A DNA stretch of 64,000 bases from Mycolicibacterium hassiacum DSM 44199 (lineage in GTDB: Bacteria; Actinomycetota; Actinomycetes; Mycobacteriales; Mycobacteriaceae), in assembly GCF_900603025.1 (NCBI RefSeq), contig NZ_LR026975.1:1240001-1304000 (forward strand). Reading direction: 5' to 3'. The notes under the pieces were generated by a model. It was not told where the DNA came from. It made no database searches and was given only the letters and a program-made list of their open reading frames with translations. A program made the translations under genes and the position numbers. Numbering within the stretch: the stretch's first letter is position 1; the number at the start of each line of letters is the position of its first letter. This document shows positions 30,734 to 44,504 of this stretch, one piece after another.

Positions 30734-33039
30734 GCTCGCTCCAGCCGGATCACCACCGCCTTGGACACCGGGGTGTTGGACTTCTTCGCGGTGTGGTTCA
30801 GCGGCACCAGCGGGTTGGTCTCCGGGTAGTAGGCGGCGGCGTTCCCCACCGGGGTGTCGTAGGGCACCACCAGGAAGTCCTTGGCGCGGCGTTCCTCGAC
30901 GTCGCCGTCGGCGCCGGGGAACTCCGAGATCAGATCGACGCGGTCGCCGGCGCGCAGGCCGAACGCCTCGATGTCGCGCGGGTTGACGAAGACGACCCGC
31001 CGGCCGCCGTGCACGCCGCGGTAACGGTCGTCGAGCCCGTAGATCGTGGTGTTGTACTGGTCGTGGCTGCGCAGGGTCTGCAGCACCAGCCGCCCGGGCG
31101 GCACCGGGACCCACTGCAGCGGTTCGACCGTGAAGTTGGCCTTGCCGGTGCGGGTCGGGAATTCGCGCGCATCCCGCGGCGGGTGTGGGAGCAGGAACCC
31201 GTCGGGTTGACGCACCCGCTCGTTGTAGTTCTCGCATCCCGGCACCACGTCGGCGATGGCGTCGCGGATGGTGTCGTAGTCGTCGGCGAACCTCTCCCAC
31301 GGCACCGGGTGGTCCGGGCCGAGCACGGTGCGGGCCAGTTCGCACACGATCGCGACCTCGCTGCGCACCTGATCGCTGGGCGGGGTGAGACTGCCGCGCG
31401 ACAGATGCACCATCGACATCGAATCCTCGACCGACACAACCTGTTTGACCCCGTTGCGGATGTCGCGGTCGGTGCGTCCCAGCGACGGCAGGATCAGCGC
31501 GGTCCGGCCCGGTACGACATGGCTGCGGTTGAGTTTGGTCGACACATGCACGGTCAGCGAGCACTCGCGCAGCGCGGCCTCGGTGACCGCGGTGTCGGGG
31601 GTGGCGGAGGCGAAGTTGCCGCCCATGGCCATGAACACCTTCACCCGGCCGTCGCGCATCGCGCGGATGGTCTCGACGGTGTCTAAGCCGTGTTCGCGGG
31701 GGCTGGTGATCCCGAATCGGCGGTCCAGCGCGGCCAGGAACCGCTCCGGCGGCTTCTCCCAGATGCCCATGGTGCGGTCGCCCTGCACGTTGGAGTGGCC
31801 GCGCACCGGGCACACCCCCGCGCCCGGCTTGCCGATCATGCCGCGCAACAGCAGCAGGTTGACCGCCTCGCCGATCGTCGCCACCGCGTGGCGGTGCTGG
31901 GTGAGGCCCATCGCCCAGCAGAAGATGGTCCGCTCCGAGGCCGCCAGCATCGCCGCGACCCGCTCCAGCTGCTCCCGCCCGATTCCGGTGGCCTCCGTGA
32001 CGGTTTCGAGATCGATTGCGCGGGTGCGCTTTTCGTACTCATCGAAACCGTGGCAGTGGGTAGCGATGAACTCGCGGTCGACGATGCCGCCGGTGCGGTC
32101 GTCGGCCTCGAGCAGCAGCCGGCCCAGTCCGGCGAACAGGGCCATGTCGCCGCCGATGCGGATCTGCACGTATTCGTCGGCGATCGGCACCCCGCTGCCG
32201 AGCACCCCGTGCACCTTCTGCGGGTCCTTGAACCGGATCAGGCCCGCCTCGCGCAGGGGATTGACCGCAATCACCTTGGCGCCGTTGGATTTCGCCTGCT
32301 CCAGCACCGACAGCATGCGCGGATGGTTGGTGCCCGGGTTCTGCCCGGCGATCAGGATCAGGTCCGCGTTGACGATGTCCGCGACGGTCACCGAGCCCTT
32401 GCCGACACCGATCGCCTCGGTCAGCGCGGTGCCCGACGATTCGTGGCACATGTTGGAGCAGTCCGGCAGGTTGTTGGTGCCGAGGCTGCGCACGAACAGC
32501 TGGTAGACGAACGCCGCCTCGTTGCTGGTGCGTCCCGAGGTGTAGAACGCGGCCTGGTTCGGGTTGTCGAGGGCGTGCAGTTCGTCGGCGATGATCCGAT
32601 ACGCCTCGTCCCAGCCGATCGGCCGATAGTGGTCGTCGCCGGGGCGCAGCACCATCGGGTGGGTGAGACGGCCCTGCTGAGACAGCCAGTACTCCGGGCG
32701 GTTGGCCAGATCGGCGACGGAGTGGCGGGCGAAGAACTCCGGCGTGACGCGGCGCTTGGTGGCCTCCTCGGCGACCGCCTTGGCGCCGTTCTCGCAGAAC
32801 TCCGCGATCTTGCGGCCGCCGGGCGGCTCGGGCCAGGCGCAGCCGGGGCAGTCGAAGCCGTCGCGCTGGTTGACCTTCAGCAGTGATTCGGCGGTGCGCA
32901 CCGGTCCCATCGACGTGAGCCCGTGCTTCATGGCCACCATGACGGCTTTCACGCCGGCCGCGTGGTTCTCGGGCTCGGTGACTCGGATGGCGTGTTCGTC
33001 GTAGTCGGCGGGGTAGTCGGCGTCGGACCGGAAAGCCAT
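30721..33039 (-). CDS. FdhF/YdeP-type molybdopterin oxidoreductase (formate dehydrogenase-like), 772 aa
   Basis: Oxidoreductase alpha (molybdopterin) subunit family. It has an N-terminal [11 protein letters not shown] motif in place of a full 4Fe-4S ligand set, and the Mo-bisPGD-binding blocks ([36 protein letters not shown]). The C-terminal domain (about 650-772) closes the cofactor site. The family is named formate dehydrogenase in mycobacteria (Rv2900c-like), but the substrate is not proven. The downstream fdhD gene supports a sulfurated Mo cofactor. ATG at 33039. Confidence 0.85.
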   Translation of the reverse strand: MAFRSDADYPADYDEHAIRVTEPENHAAGVKAVMVAMKHGLTSMGPVRTAESLLKVNQRDGFDCPGCAWPEPPGGRKIAEFCENGAKAVAEEATKRRVTPEFFARHSVADLANRPEYWLSQQGRLTHPMVLRPGDDHYRPIGWDEAYRIIADELHALDNPNQAAFYTSGRTSNEAAFVYQLFVRSLGTNNLPDCSNMCHESSGTALTEAIGVGKGSVTVADIVNADLILIAGQNPGTNHPRMLSVLEQAKSNGAKVIAVNPLREAGLIRFKDPQKVHGVLGSGVPIADEYVQIRIGGDMALFAGLGRLLLEADDRTGGIVDREFIATHCHGFDEYEKRTRAIDLETVTEATGIGREQLERVAAMLAASERTIFCWAMGLTQHRHAVATIGEAVNLLLLRGMIGKPGAGVCPVRGHSNVQGDRTMGIWEKPPERFLAALDRRFGITSPREHGLDTVETIRAMRDGRVKVFMAMGGNFASATPDTAVTEAALRECSLTVHVSTKLNRSHVVPGRTALILPSLGRTDRDIRNGVKQVVSVEDSMSMVHLSRGSLTPPSDQVRSEVAIVCELARTVLGPDHPVPWERFADDYDTIRDAIADVVPGCENYNERVRQPDGFLLPHPPRDAREFPTRTGKANFTVEPLQWVPVPPGRLVLQTLRSHDQYNTTIYGLDDRYRGVHGGRRVVFVNPRDIEAFGLRAGDRVDLISEFPGADGDVEERRAKDFLVVPYDTPVGNAAAYYPETNPLVPLNHTAKKSNTPVSKAVVIRLERAWGG

Positions 33040-33558
33040 GGATACAGCCTAGGTTGCCGACCTGCAGCGGCGCTGCTCTCGCGACGGGCCCGGGCCGCGA
33101 TGAGGCGTGCCCGAGCGCGCGGCGCACGCCGGTCGATCCGGCGATGTTGCTGTGCCGAATGTCGCGCCCGGGTATCGCGAGCACACGGCGTGCTGCGCGA
33201 ACGGACTCGGGTTCGGCGCCGATTCGGGGCGTAGCTCTTGCCGCGCCCCGCGGTCCGGATAACCATTTCCTAAGAAAAACGGCGCCGCGACCGCGCCCGG
33301 CGATGTGACAGAAAACACAATCGTGTCTCACGTCAGGGTGGTGCGATCGGCATGATCAGGACAAACGCGTCCCGGACGTTGTGGCGACATCCGCGGGTCG
33401 GGTGAAGGACTCCCTAAGAAAAGTGCAATAATCGATACTGCTAGTGACATAAATCCGGCGGGTGTTCAGCCAGGGCGCGTCGTGCGACCGCGACTCGGAG
33501 GGGCATTCGCTGTGGCTGCGCGAGCTTTGCGCATACCAACCTAAGGAAGGCAGGCGTA
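33040..33558. other. Divergent intergenic region fdhF / korA
   Basis: About 0.5 kb without a convincing gene. CCTAAGAAAA occurs twice in the same orientation (about 33269 and 33413). The part next to korA is less GC-rich (AAGTGCAATAATCGATACTG), so it is a likely promoter region. No start site can be fixed by eye. Confidence 0.45.
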
Positions 33559-35514
33559 GTGGGGGCCAACGGCAACGGGGCCAACCCGGGCACCAGGCAA
33601 AAGCTGGAGAAGGTTGTCATTCGCTTTGCCGGCGACTCCGGCGACGGTATGCAGCTCACCGGTGACCGGTTCACCTCCGAGGCCGCTCTGTTCGGCAACG
33701 ACCTTGCCACGCAACCGAATTACCCGGCGGAGATCCGCGCCCCGCAGGGGACGCTGCCCGGCGTGTCGTCGTTCCAGATCCAGATCGCCGATTACGACAT
33801 CCTCACCGCGGGCGACCGTCCCGACGTGCTGGTCGCGATGAATCCGGCGGCGCTGAAGGCCAACGTCGGCGACCTGCCGCGCGGCGGCCTGATCATCGCC
33901 AACTCCGACGAGTTCACCAAGCGCAACCTGGCCAAGGTCGGTTACGAATCCAACCCGCTGGAGACCGACGAGCTCTCCGACTACGTGGTGCACGCGGTGC
34001 CGATGACCACCCTCACCCTCGGCGCGGTCGAGCAGATCGGCGCGTCGAAGAAGGACGGCGCGCGCGCCAAGAACATGTTCGCGCTCGGGCTGCTGTCGTG
34101 GATGTACGGCCGCGAACTCGAGCACAGCGAGGCGTTCATCCGGGAGAAGTTCGCCCGCAAGCCCGAGGTCGCCGAGGCCAATGTGCTGGCGCTGCGGGCG
34201 GGCTGGAACTACGGCGAGACGACCGAGGCCTTCGGAACCACCTACGAGGTGGCCCCGGCCAAGCTCGCCCCAGGCGAGTACCGGCAGATCTCGGGCAACA
34301 CCGCGCTGGCGTACGGGATCATCGCGGCCGGGCACCTGGCCGACACCATGGTGGTGCTGGGGACCTACCCGATCACCCCGGCGTCGGACATCCTGCACGA
34401 GCTCTCCAAGCACAAGAACTTCAATGTCCTGACCTTCCAGGCAGAGGACGAGATCGCCGGCATCGGCGCGGCCCTGGGCGCCTCCTACGGCGGCGCACTG
34501 GGCGTCACCAGCACCTCCGGCCCGGGTGTGGCGCTCAAGACCGAGGCGATCGGCCTGGGCGTGATGACCGAGCTGCCGCTGGTGGTCATTGACGTGCAGC
34601 GCGGCGGCCCGTCGACCGGTCTGCCCACCAAGACCGAACAGGCCGACCTGTTGCAGGCGATGTTCGGCCGCAACGGCGAGTCCCCGGTCGCGGTGCTGGC
34701 ACCGCGGTCGCCGTCGGACTGCTTCGACATCGCCGTGGAGGCCGCGCGGATCGCGCTGACCTACCGCACACCGGTGATCATCCTGTCCGATGGGGCGATC
34801 GCCAACGGCTCCGAGCCGTGGCGTATCCCCGATATCACCAGCTACGAGAAGATCGACCACACCTTCGCCAAGCCCGGCGAGCCGTACGCCCCGTACGCGC
34901 GTGATCCGGAGACGCTGGCCCGGCAGTTCGCCGTACCCGGCACCCCGGGACTCGAGCACCGCATCGGCGGCCTGGAGAAGGCCAACGGTTCGGGCAACAT
35001 CTCCTACGAGCCCAAGAACCACGACCTGATGGTGCGGCTGCGGAAGGCCAAGATCGACGGCATCAAGGTGCCCGATCTCGAGGTCGACGACCCGACCGGT
35101 GACGCCGAGCTGCTATTGATCGGCTGGGGTTCGTCCTACGGTCCGATCGGTGAGGCGTGCCGGCGGGCCCGCCGCAAGGGCATCAAGGTGGCCCAGGCGC
35201 ATCTGCGCCACCTCAACCCGTTCCCGGCCAATCTCGGCGAGGTGCTGCGGCGCTACCCGAAGGTGGTGTGCCCGGAGATGAACCTGGGGCAGCTGGCGAT
35301 GCTGCTGCGCGCCAAGTATCTCGTTGACGTGCAGTCGGTGACGAAGGTGGAGGGTATGGCCTTCCTCGCCGACGAGATCGAGGGCGTCATCGACGCGGCG
35401 CTGGATGGAACGTTGAGCGACAAGGAATCTGACAAGACCGAATTCGCGCGGCTGGCCGCGGCCACCATCGAGACCGATGCGGCCGATGCGAATGGTGTGG
35501 GAGCGATGGCATGA
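33559..35514 (+). CDS. korA: 2-oxoglutarate:ferredoxin oxidoreductase, alpha subunit, 651 aa
   Basis: KorA with the gamma domain fused at the N-terminus (RFAGDSGDGMQLTGDRFTSE, about residues 16-35). The alpha domain starts near residue 245 (ISGNTALAYGIIAAGHLADT) with typical pyrimidine-binding motifs. With KorB it decarboxylates 2-oxoglutarate and reduces ferredoxin. This is the mycobacterial alternative to 2-oxoglutarate dehydrogenase that supports growth without CO2 input. GTG 33559 after AAGGAAGGC. Overlaps korB by 4 bp. Confidence 0.93.
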   Translation: MGANGNGANPGTRQKLEKVVIRFAGDSGDGMQLTGDRFTSEAALFGNDLATQPNYPAEIRAPQGTLPGVSSFQIQIADYDILTAGDRPDVLVAMNPAALKANVGDLPRGGLIIANSDEFTKRNLAKVGYESNPLETDELSDYVVHAVPMTTLTLGAVEQIGASKKDGARAKNMFALGLLSWMYGRELEHSEAFIREKFARKPEVAEANVLALRAGWNYGETTEAFGTTYEVAPAKLAPGEYRQISGNTALAYGIIAAGHLADTMVVLGTYPITPASDILHELSKHKNFNVLTFQAEDEIAGIGAALGASYGGALGVTSTSGPGVALKTEAIGLGVMTELPLVVIDVQRGGPSTGLPTKTEQADLLQAMFGRNGESPVAVLAPRSPSDCFDIAVEAARIALTYRTPVIILSDGAIANGSEPWRIPDITSYEKIDHTFAKPGEPYAPYARDPETLARQFAVPGTPGLEHRIGGLEKANGSGNISYEPKNHDLMVRLRKAKIDGIKVPDLEVDDPTGDAELLLIGWGSSYGPIGEACRRARRKGIKVAQAHLRHLNPFPANLGEVLRRYPKVVCPEMNLGQLAMLLRAKYLVDVQSVTKVEGMAFLADEIEGVIDAALDGTLSDKESDKTEFARLAAATIETDAADANGVGAMA

Positions 35515-36581
35515 CGGATCTGATCGGTGTCGACCTCGGGCTGACCTCGGGTACCGCGCTGGTGCCCACCACCGACGCCCCGCAGAAGGCGAAGGACTTC
35601 ACCAGCGATCAGGAGGTGCGGTGGTGCCCGGGGTGCGGTGACTACGTCATCCTCAACACCATTCGCAACTTCCTGCCCGAGTTGGGGCTGCGCCGCGAGA
35701 ACATCGTGTTCATCAGCGGTATCGGCTGCTCGAGCCGGTTCCCGTACTACCTGCAGACCTACGGGTTCCACTCGATCCACGGCCGCGCGCCGACGATCGC
35801 GACCGGCCTGGCGCTGGCCCGGCCCGATCTGTCGGTCTGGGTGGTGACCGGTGACGGCGACGCGCTGTCGATCGGTGGCAACCATCTGATCCATGCGCTG
35901 CGCCGCAACGTCAACATCACGATCCTGCTGTTCAACAACCGCATCTACGGGTTGACCAAGGGCCAGTACTCGCCGACGTCGGAGGTCGGCAAGATCACCA
36001 AGTCGACGCCGATGGGCTCGCTGGACTACCCGTTCAACCCGGTGTCGCTGGCGCTGGGCGCCGACGCGACGTTCGTCGGTCGCGCGCTCGACTCGGACCG
36101 GGCCGGGCTGACCGAGGTGCTGCGGGCCGCCGCCGCGCACCGGGGCGCCGCGCTGGTGGAGATTCTGCAGGACTGCCCGATCTTCAACGACGGCTCCTTC
36201 GACGCGTTGCGCAAGGAGGGTGCCGAGGAGCGGCTGATCAACCTCAAGCACGGTGAGCCGATCACCTTCGGCGCCAACGGCGAGTACTGCGTGATCAAGT
36301 CCGGCTACGGGTTGGAGATCGCCAAGACCGCCGACGTGTCGGCTGAGGAGATCGTGGTGCACGACGCGACCATCGAGGACCCGGCCTACGCGTTCGCGTT
36401 GTCGCGGCTGTCCGACCAGAACCTCGAGCACATGGTGATGGGCATCTTCCGTCAGGTCAGCAAACCGACCTACGACGACGCCGCCCGCCAGCAGATCGCG
36501 ACGGCGCGCGAGTCCAAGCCGCACGACACAGCCGCACTGCAGGCGCTGCTTCGGGGCAAGGACACCTGGAAAGTCGACTAA
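35511..36581 (+). CDS. korB: 2-oxoglutarate:ferredoxin oxidoreductase, beta subunit, 356 aa
   Basis: Beta subunit with the TPP-binding motif [16 protein letters not shown]...NN (about residues 115-144) and the iron-sulfur cysteines (WCPGCGDY near residue 39, IGCSSRFP near 71). ATG 35511 overlaps the korA stop. Rv2454c-like. Confidence 0.93.
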   Translation: MTDLIGVDLGLTSGTALVPTTDAPQKAKDFTSDQEVRWCPGCGDYVILNTIRNFLPELGLRRENIVFISGIGCSSRFPYYLQTYGFHSIHGRAPTIATGLALARPDLSVWVVTGDGDALSIGGNHLIHALRRNVNITILLFNNRIYGLTKGQYSPTSEVGKITKSTPMGSLDYPFNPVSLALGADATFVGRALDSDRAGLTEVLRAAAAHRGAALVEILQDCPIFNDGSFDALRKEGAEERLINLKHGEPITFGANGEYCVIKSGYGLEIAKTADVSAEEIVVHDATIEDPAYAFALSRLSDQNLEHMVMGIFRQVSKPTYDDAARQQIATARESKPHDTAALQALLRGKDTWKVD

Positions 36582-36591
36582 TCTTCGTTAT

Positions 36592-37185
36592 GTGACGTCG
36601 ACTACATTGCCGCTCGCTGCGGTCATTCTGGCCGGCGGCGCTTCCCGCCGGATGGGCCGGGACAAGGCCACCACGTTGTATGAGGGCAAGCCACTGGTCG
36701 AGCACGTGGTGGCCGCGGTACGGACGCGGTGCAACCCGGTGATCGTGGTGGCTGCGCCCGGCCAGCCGTTGCCCGAGTTGGACGCCGACATCGTGCGTGA
36801 CGAGCTGCCCGGTGTCGGACCGTTGCTGGCGACCGGTCGGGGGCTGCGCGCGGCCGCCGAGGCCGGGCGGGACCGGGCGTTCGTCTGCGGGGTCGACATG
36901 CCGTTGCTGACCGCCGACCTCATCGACACCCTCGCCGGCCCGGCCGTCGCGCTGGACGCCGACATCGTGTTGCCGTGGGACGGGCGCACCCACTATCTGG
37001 CCGGTATCTACCGGACCAGCCTGCACACCCGTGTTGCCGAGTTGATCGACGCCGGGAAGCGCAGCATGCGCGATCTGGTGCGGGCCTCCGACACCCATCA
37101 GGTCGTCATGCCGAAGCAGGTCGCGCTGACCAACGTCAACACCGTCGACGAGTTGCATTCGCTGCCCCCGCTGCGAATTGCGTAG
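36592..37185 (+). CDS. mobA: Molybdenum cofactor guanylyltransferase, 197 aa
   Basis: Joins GMP to molybdopterin to make the guanine dinucleotide cofactor. N-terminal signature [16 protein letters not shown] (about residues 14-29); VCGVDMPLL holds the metal-binding Asp. GTG 36592, 10 bp after korB. It links to fdhF and fdhD, which need this cofactor. Confidence 0.88.
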   Translation: MTSTTLPLAAVILAGGASRRMGRDKATTLYEGKPLVEHVVAAVRTRCNPVIVVAAPGQPLPELDADIVRDELPGVGPLLATGRGLRAAAEAGRDRAFVCGVDMPLLTADLIDTLAGPAVALDADIVLPWDGRTHYLAGIYRTSLHTRVAELIDAGKRSMRDLVRASDTHQVVMPKQVALTNVNTVDELHSLPPLRIA

Positions 37186-38544
<1,359 letters not shown>

Positions 38545-38628
38545 TCCCCTCCGCGACCTCGAGAGACGGCGCCGGAGTCCGCTCCGGCGCCGTCTCCGCC
38601 GTTCTCAGGCGCCTCTTAAGTCAAGTAA

Positions 38629-39807
<1,179 letters not shown>

Positions 39808-39817
<10 letters not shown>

Positions 39818-40989
39818 CGCAACTCCTGGGCGCTCGGCAGCCGGAACGCCGATCGGGCCGCGATCGAGGCCAGATGGCGGGTCACCACCGCTTCCGGAGC
39901 CACCACCGTCGACCAGGAGGCCGCGGCGCTGATCAACGGGGGCAGGTTCACCACCCGGCCGATGAAGCGCGACTCGCGCACCAGGGCGTCGACCCGCGGG
40001 CGGCGGAACGCGGCGAACCGGGCGAACGCCCCCGCGAGGTCATCGGCGGCGTGGTCGACGAACCGCGCGAGGATCGCCGCGTCCTCGAGCCCCTGACAAC
40101 CGCCCTGACCGAGGTGCGGGCGCATCGGGTGCGCCGCGTCGCCCACCAGCACCACCGGACCGCGCGACCAGTGCCGCGCCGGCTGCCGGTCATACAGGTC
40201 GTTGCGCAGCACGCCCGCGGGGTCGGTGGCGGCCAGGAGCCGGGGAATCGGGTCCGCCCACGACGCGAACCGGTCCCGCAGATACGCCAACTCACCCTGC
40301 GGAGCGGCTCCGCCCTCGGGCAGCCGCTGCGAGGCGAACCAATAGGTGTGGTCGGCGTCGTCGTGGCTGCCCATCGGCACCAGACCGAACTCGACCGCGG
40401 GCCCGACCACCGCCCCGGCGAGGTCCGGGTCGATGCGGCAGCGCGCCACCCCGCGCCAGGCGGTGTAGCCGACGTAGCGGCTGCGCAGCGCACCGTTGAG
40501 GTGGCGGGCCACCATCGAGCGCACACCGTCGGCGCCGACGACGGCGTCGGCGCCCAGCACGGCCGAGTCGGCGAGCCGCACCCGCACCCCGTCGCCGGTG
40601 AGCGTCAGCGACTGCGCGGACACGCCGGTGCGCAGCGTTGCGGGTGCGAGCGCCGCGGTCAGGATCTCGGTCAGCCGGGACCGGCGGATGACGACCAGCG
40701 GTTCGCCGAGCGCCCGGACGATCCGTTCCTGCGCCGGCCGCCGCAGCCACCGTCCGTCGCGCCAGCGCACCGCGCCCGCGGTGACCCGTCCGCCCGCGTC
40801 GCGGACCGCATCACCCAGGCCGATCTCGTCGAGCGCGGCCAGCGCATTGGGCCAGATGCTGATCCCGGCGCCGGAAGAGGTGTCGGTGCGTTCCTCCAGC
40901 AGGGTCACGTCGTGGCCGCCCCGCTGCAGCGCTATCGCGGTCGCCAGCCCCGCGATGCCGGCCCCGATCACCAGGATTCGCTTGGGCAT
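39808..40989 (-). CDS. FAD-dependent monooxygenase, 393 aa
   Basis: Class A flavin monooxygenase: Rossmann GxGxxG in ILVIGAGIAGLATAIAL (residues about 5-21), the middle DG-type motif ADAVVGADGVRSMV, and the FAD-phosphate motif LVGDAAHPMRPHLGQGG (about 280-296). Likely hydroxylates an aromatic or similar compound. Divergent from the S9 peptidase gene. Confidence 0.85.
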
Positions 40990-41086
40990 TCGTCGAACCT
41001 AACGGCTTACGGGCGCTCACCCCAACCGCATTTCCGCCGCCCGCGATGCCGCGTCCCGGAACTCGGCGGTGTGCTACCAACGGGGC

Positions 41087-43093
41087 ATGCCCGCGACGAC
41101 ACCGGATGCACCCGCTACTCCGTTCTCTGATCTCGACGACTACCTGGCCCTGCCGCGCGTCGCGGGGCTCGCGGTCAGCCCGGACGGCTCCCGCGTGGTC
41201 ACCACGATCGCCGAACTGAACGACAAGCGCACCGAGTACCGCACCGCGGTGTGGGAACTCGACCCGGCCGGTCGGCGCCCGGCGCGCCGGCTGACCCGCG
41301 GCGGCCGGGGCGAGTCCGCGCCGACGTTCACCGCCGACGGGGATCTGCTGTTCCTCAGCTCGCGGCCGACCGAGGACGACGACGAACCGCCGACGGCGCT
41401 GTGGCGGCTACCGGCGGCGGGCGGCGAGGCGTTCGAGGTGCTCGCACTGCCCGGCGGTGTCGACGCGGTGCGTGCCGCCCGCGCGGGAACGACCACCGTG
41501 GTCTCCGCCGGGCTGCTGCCGTCGGCCCGCACCATCGCCGACGAGCGTCGCCTGCGCGATCTGCGCAAGGACAACAAGGTCACCGCGGTGCTGCACACCG
41601 GTTACCCGGTGCGGCACTGGGACACCGACCTCGGGCCCGGCCGGCCGCACCTGCTGCGCGTCCCGGCCGCCGGCGACGAACCCGCCGACCTCACCCCGAC
41701 ACCGGGTGCTGCCCTCTACGAGGCCGATTTCGACGTCAGCCCCGACGGCCGCTTCGTCGTGACCACCTGGCAGGTACCCGCCCCCGGGGCGGCGCGGCGC
41801 TCGGTGCTCATGCGGGTGGACACCGCCACCGGTGAGCGCACCGTGATCGCCGACGAACCCGAGGCCGACCTGTTCGCCCCGGCGATCGCGCCGGACGGTT
41901 CGGCGGTGGCCTACCTGCGCGAGACCTGGTCCACACCCGCGAAAGCGCCGCGAATCACGTTGTGCTGCCTACGTTTCGGCCATGGACACGCCGAGCTGAC
42001 GGGGGACTGGGACCGCTGGCCGTCGTCGGTGGTGTGGTCGGCCGACGGCACGGCACTGATCGTCACCGCCGATCAGGACGGCCGCGCCCCGCTGTTCCGG
42101 GTTGATCCGGACACCGGGTCGGTGACGCAGCTGACCTTCGACGACTTCGCCTACACCGACGTGTGCGCCGCACCCGGCGGCGTGCTCTTTGCCCTGCGCA
42201 GCTCGTACGCCGCGCCGCCGCATCCGGTGCGGATCGATCCCGACGGGGCGGTGACCGCGTTGCCGGGTGTCGACCTGCCGGCGCTGCCCGGCACATTGAC
42301 CGAGCTCACCGCCACCGCTCCGGACGGTGCTCGGGTGCGGTCGTGGCTGGTCCTGCCGCAGCGGACGGATCCGGCGCCGCTGCTGCTGTGGATTCACGGT
42401 GGGCCGTTGAGCAGCTGGAACTGCTGGTCATGGCGGTGGAACCCGTGGCTGCTGGCCGCTCGCGGCTATGCGGTGTTGCTGCCCGACCCGGGACTGTCCA
42501 CCGGCTACGGGCAGGACTTCGTGCAGCGCGGCTGGGGGGCCTGGGGTGCCGCCCCGTACCAGGACCTGATGGCCGCCACCGATGCGGCCTGCGCGGACCC
42601 GCGGATCGACGCCGACCGCACCGCCGCGATGGGCGGTTCGTTCGGCGGCTACATGGCCAACTGGGTGGCCGGACACACCGACCGGTTCCGTGCCATCGTC
42701 ACCCACGCCAGCCTGTGGGCGCTCGACCAGTTCGGTGCCACCACCGACGGTGCCTACTACTGGGCGCGGGAGATGACCGCCGAGATGGCGGCCGCCAATT
42801 CCCCGCACCGTCACGTCGCCGAGATCCGCACCCCGATGTTGGTGATCCACGGCGACAAGGACTACCGGGTGCCGATCGGCGAGGCGCTGCGGCTGTGGTA
42901 CGAACTGCTGACCGCGTCGGGACTGCCCGCGGACGAGGACGGAACCAGCCCGCATCAGTTCCTGTATTTCCCGTCCGAGCACCACTGGGTGCTCAGCCCG
43001 CAGCACGCCAAGATCTGGTACCAGGTGGTGACCGCGTTCCTGGACCGGCACGTCCTCGGGCGGGACACGACGCTGCCGGAAACGCTCGGGTAG
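41087..43093 (+). CDS. S9-family prolyl oligopeptidase-like serine peptidase, 668 aa
   Basis: The beta-propeller N-terminal region (about 1-400) is followed by an alpha/beta hydrolase domain. The nucleophile is in GGSFGGYMANW (Ser518). The acid is likely in VIHGDKDYRVPIGEA and the His in SEHHWVLSP. I start at ATG 41087; an earlier ATG (41069) lacks a ribosome-binding site. No signal peptide, so probably cytoplasmic. Confidence 0.88.
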   Translation: MPATTPDAPATPFSDLDDYLALPRVAGLAVSPDGSRVVTTIAELNDKRTEYRTAVWELDPAGRRPARRLTRGGRGESAPTFTADGDLLFLSSRPTEDDDEPPTALWRLPAAGGEAFEVLALPGGVDAVRAARAGTTTVVSAGLLPSARTIADERRLRDLRKDNKVTAVLHTGYPVRHWDTDLGPGRPHLLRVPAAGDEPADLTPTPGAALYEADFDVSPDGRFVVTTWQVPAPGAARRSVLMRVDTATGERTVIADEPEADLFAPAIAPDGSAVAYLRETWSTPAKAPRITLCCLRFGHGHAELTGDWDRWPSSVVWSADGTALIVTADQDGRAPLFRVDPDTGSVTQLTFDDFAYTDVCAAPGGVLFALRSSYAAPPHPVRIDPDGAVTALPGVDLPALPGTLTELTATAPDGARVRSWLVLPQRTDPAPLLLWIHGGPLSSWNCWSWRWNPWLLAARGYAVLLPDPGLSTGYGQDFVQRGWGAWGAAPYQDLMAATDAACADPRIDADRTAAMGGSFGGYMANWVAGHTDRFRAIVTHASLWALDQFGATTDGAYYWAREMTAEMAAANSPHRHVAEIRTPMLVIHGDKDYRVPIGEALRLWYELLTASGLPADEDGTSPHQFLYFPSEHHWVLSPQHAKIWYQVVTAFLDRHVLGRDTTLPETLG

Positions 43094-43103
43094 CGTCGCG
43101 GAT

Positions 43104-44372
43104 ATGAGCGGACCCGAAATGGAACGAGACCGTGAGTTCGACATCGTCCTGTACGGGGCAACCGGTTTCGTCGGCCGACTGACGGCCCAGTACCTGGCCG
43201 GGGCGGGCGACTCGGCCCGCATCGCGCTCGCGGGCCGCTCGGAGGAGCGGCTAGGGGCGGTCCGGGAATCGTTGGGCGACAAGGCGAAAGACTGGCCGTT
43301 GCTCACTGCCGATGCGTCACGGCCGGAGACGCTGACAGCCATGGCGGCCCGCACCCGGGTGGTGGTGACCACCGTCGGCCCGTACGCCCGCTACGGGTTG
43401 CCGCTGGTCGCGGCGTGTGCGGAGGCCGGAACCGACTACGCCGACCTCACCGGCGAGGTGCCGTTCATCCGGGAGAGCATCGACCGGTACCACAAACAGG
43501 CCGTCGACACCGGTGCGCGGATCGTGCACGCCTGCGGATTCGATTCCATCCCCTCGGATCTCACCGTGTTCGCGCTCTACCGGCAGGCGCAGGCCGACGG
43601 TGCGGGGGAGTTGACGGTCACCGATCTTCTGGTGCGCTCCTTCGCCGGCGGCGTGTCCGGCGGCACCGCGGCGTCGATGACCGAGGTGTTGCGCACCGCG
43701 GCGCGCGACCCGCAGTTGCGCCAGGCGATGAACGATCCGTACACGCTCAGCCCCGACCGCGGCGCCGAACCCGAGTTCGGCGCCCAACCCGACCTGCGGT
43801 GGCGCCGCGGCGCGCAGATCGCCCCCGAACTCGACGGGTACTGGGTGGCGCCGTTCGTGATGGCGGTGGTCAACACCCGGATCGTGCGGCGCAGCAACGC
43901 CCTGCTGGGCTACGCCTACGGACGGCGCTTCGAATACGGGGAACAGATGAGCGTCGGACGATCGGTCCTGGCGCCGGCCGCCGCCGCCCTGGCCGCCGCG
44001 GGCAACATCGCCGCGGCGGAGCTGGGCAGCCGCTTCCTGGACAAGGTGCCGGACCGGCTCATCGAACGAGTGCTGCCCAAGCCCGGGACCGGGCCCAGCG
44101 AACGGGTGCGGGAGCGCGGGCACTACACGGTGGACACCTACACCGTCACCACCACCGGCGCCCGGTACCGCGCCACCATGTCCCAGCAGGGCGACCCTGG
44201 CTACAAGGCCACCTCGGTGCTGCTGGGGGAGAGCGCGCTGGCGCTGGCGCTCGACCGCGACCGGCTCTCCGACCTGCGCGGGGTGCTGACCCCGGCCGCG
44301 GCAATGGGCGACGCACTGCTCGCCCGGTTCCCCGGCGCGGGAGTGTCGCTGCAGGTCAGCAGGTTGGACTGA
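43104..44372 (+). CDS. Saccharopine dehydrogenase-like / trans-acting enoyl reductase family, 422 aa
   Basis: Rv2449c-like. The N-terminal Rossmann motif (VLYGATGFVGRLTAQYLAGA) begins near residue 13. The enoyl reductase/saccharopine dehydrogenase fold follows, with VVTTVGPYARYGLPLVAACA. Mycobacterial relatives act on lipid intermediates; the substrate of this one is not known. ATG 43104 is 10 bp after the peptidase stop, so they may be co-transcribed. Confidence 0.8.
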   Translation: MSGPEMERDREFDIVLYGATGFVGRLTAQYLAGAGDSARIALAGRSEERLGAVRESLGDKAKDWPLLTADASRPETLTAMAARTRVVVTTVGPYARYGLPLVAACAEAGTDYADLTGEVPFIRESIDRYHKQAVDTGARIVHACGFDSIPSDLTVFALYRQAQADGAGELTVTDLLVRSFAGGVSGGTAASMTEVLRTAARDPQLRQAMNDPYTLSPDRGAEPEFGAQPDLRWRRGAQIAPELDGYWVAPFVMAVVNTRIVRRSNALLGYAYGRRFEYGEQMSVGRSVLAPAAAALAAAGNIAAAELGSRFLDKVPDRLIERVLPKPGTGPSERVRERGHYTVDTYTVTTTGARYRATMSQQGDPGYKATSVLLGESALALALDRDRLSDLRGVLTPAAAMGDALLARFPGAGVSLQVSRLD

Positions 44373-44504
44373 ACCGGCGGGCGAACGTCTGTGTGGTGCG
44401 GGCCGCTGTACTAGGGTCGTCACGGTAACCCGACTGGCACCCATACGTCGGGCATCGGGCCAGCACCGAGGCCAGACGTATCCGAGCGACGAAAGCGGCG
44501 AGCC

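Noticed and set aside
29909..31813. 634-aa minus-strand ORF containing fdhD
   Set aside because: The upstream 360 codons are a shifted reading of fdhF with Arg/Pro/Gly-rich nonsense; the FdhD domain starts at 30733.
30715..33234. Long plus-strand ORFs over fdhF/fdhD
   Set aside because: GC-driven antisense frames without domains; fdhF and fdhD on the minus strand are clear.
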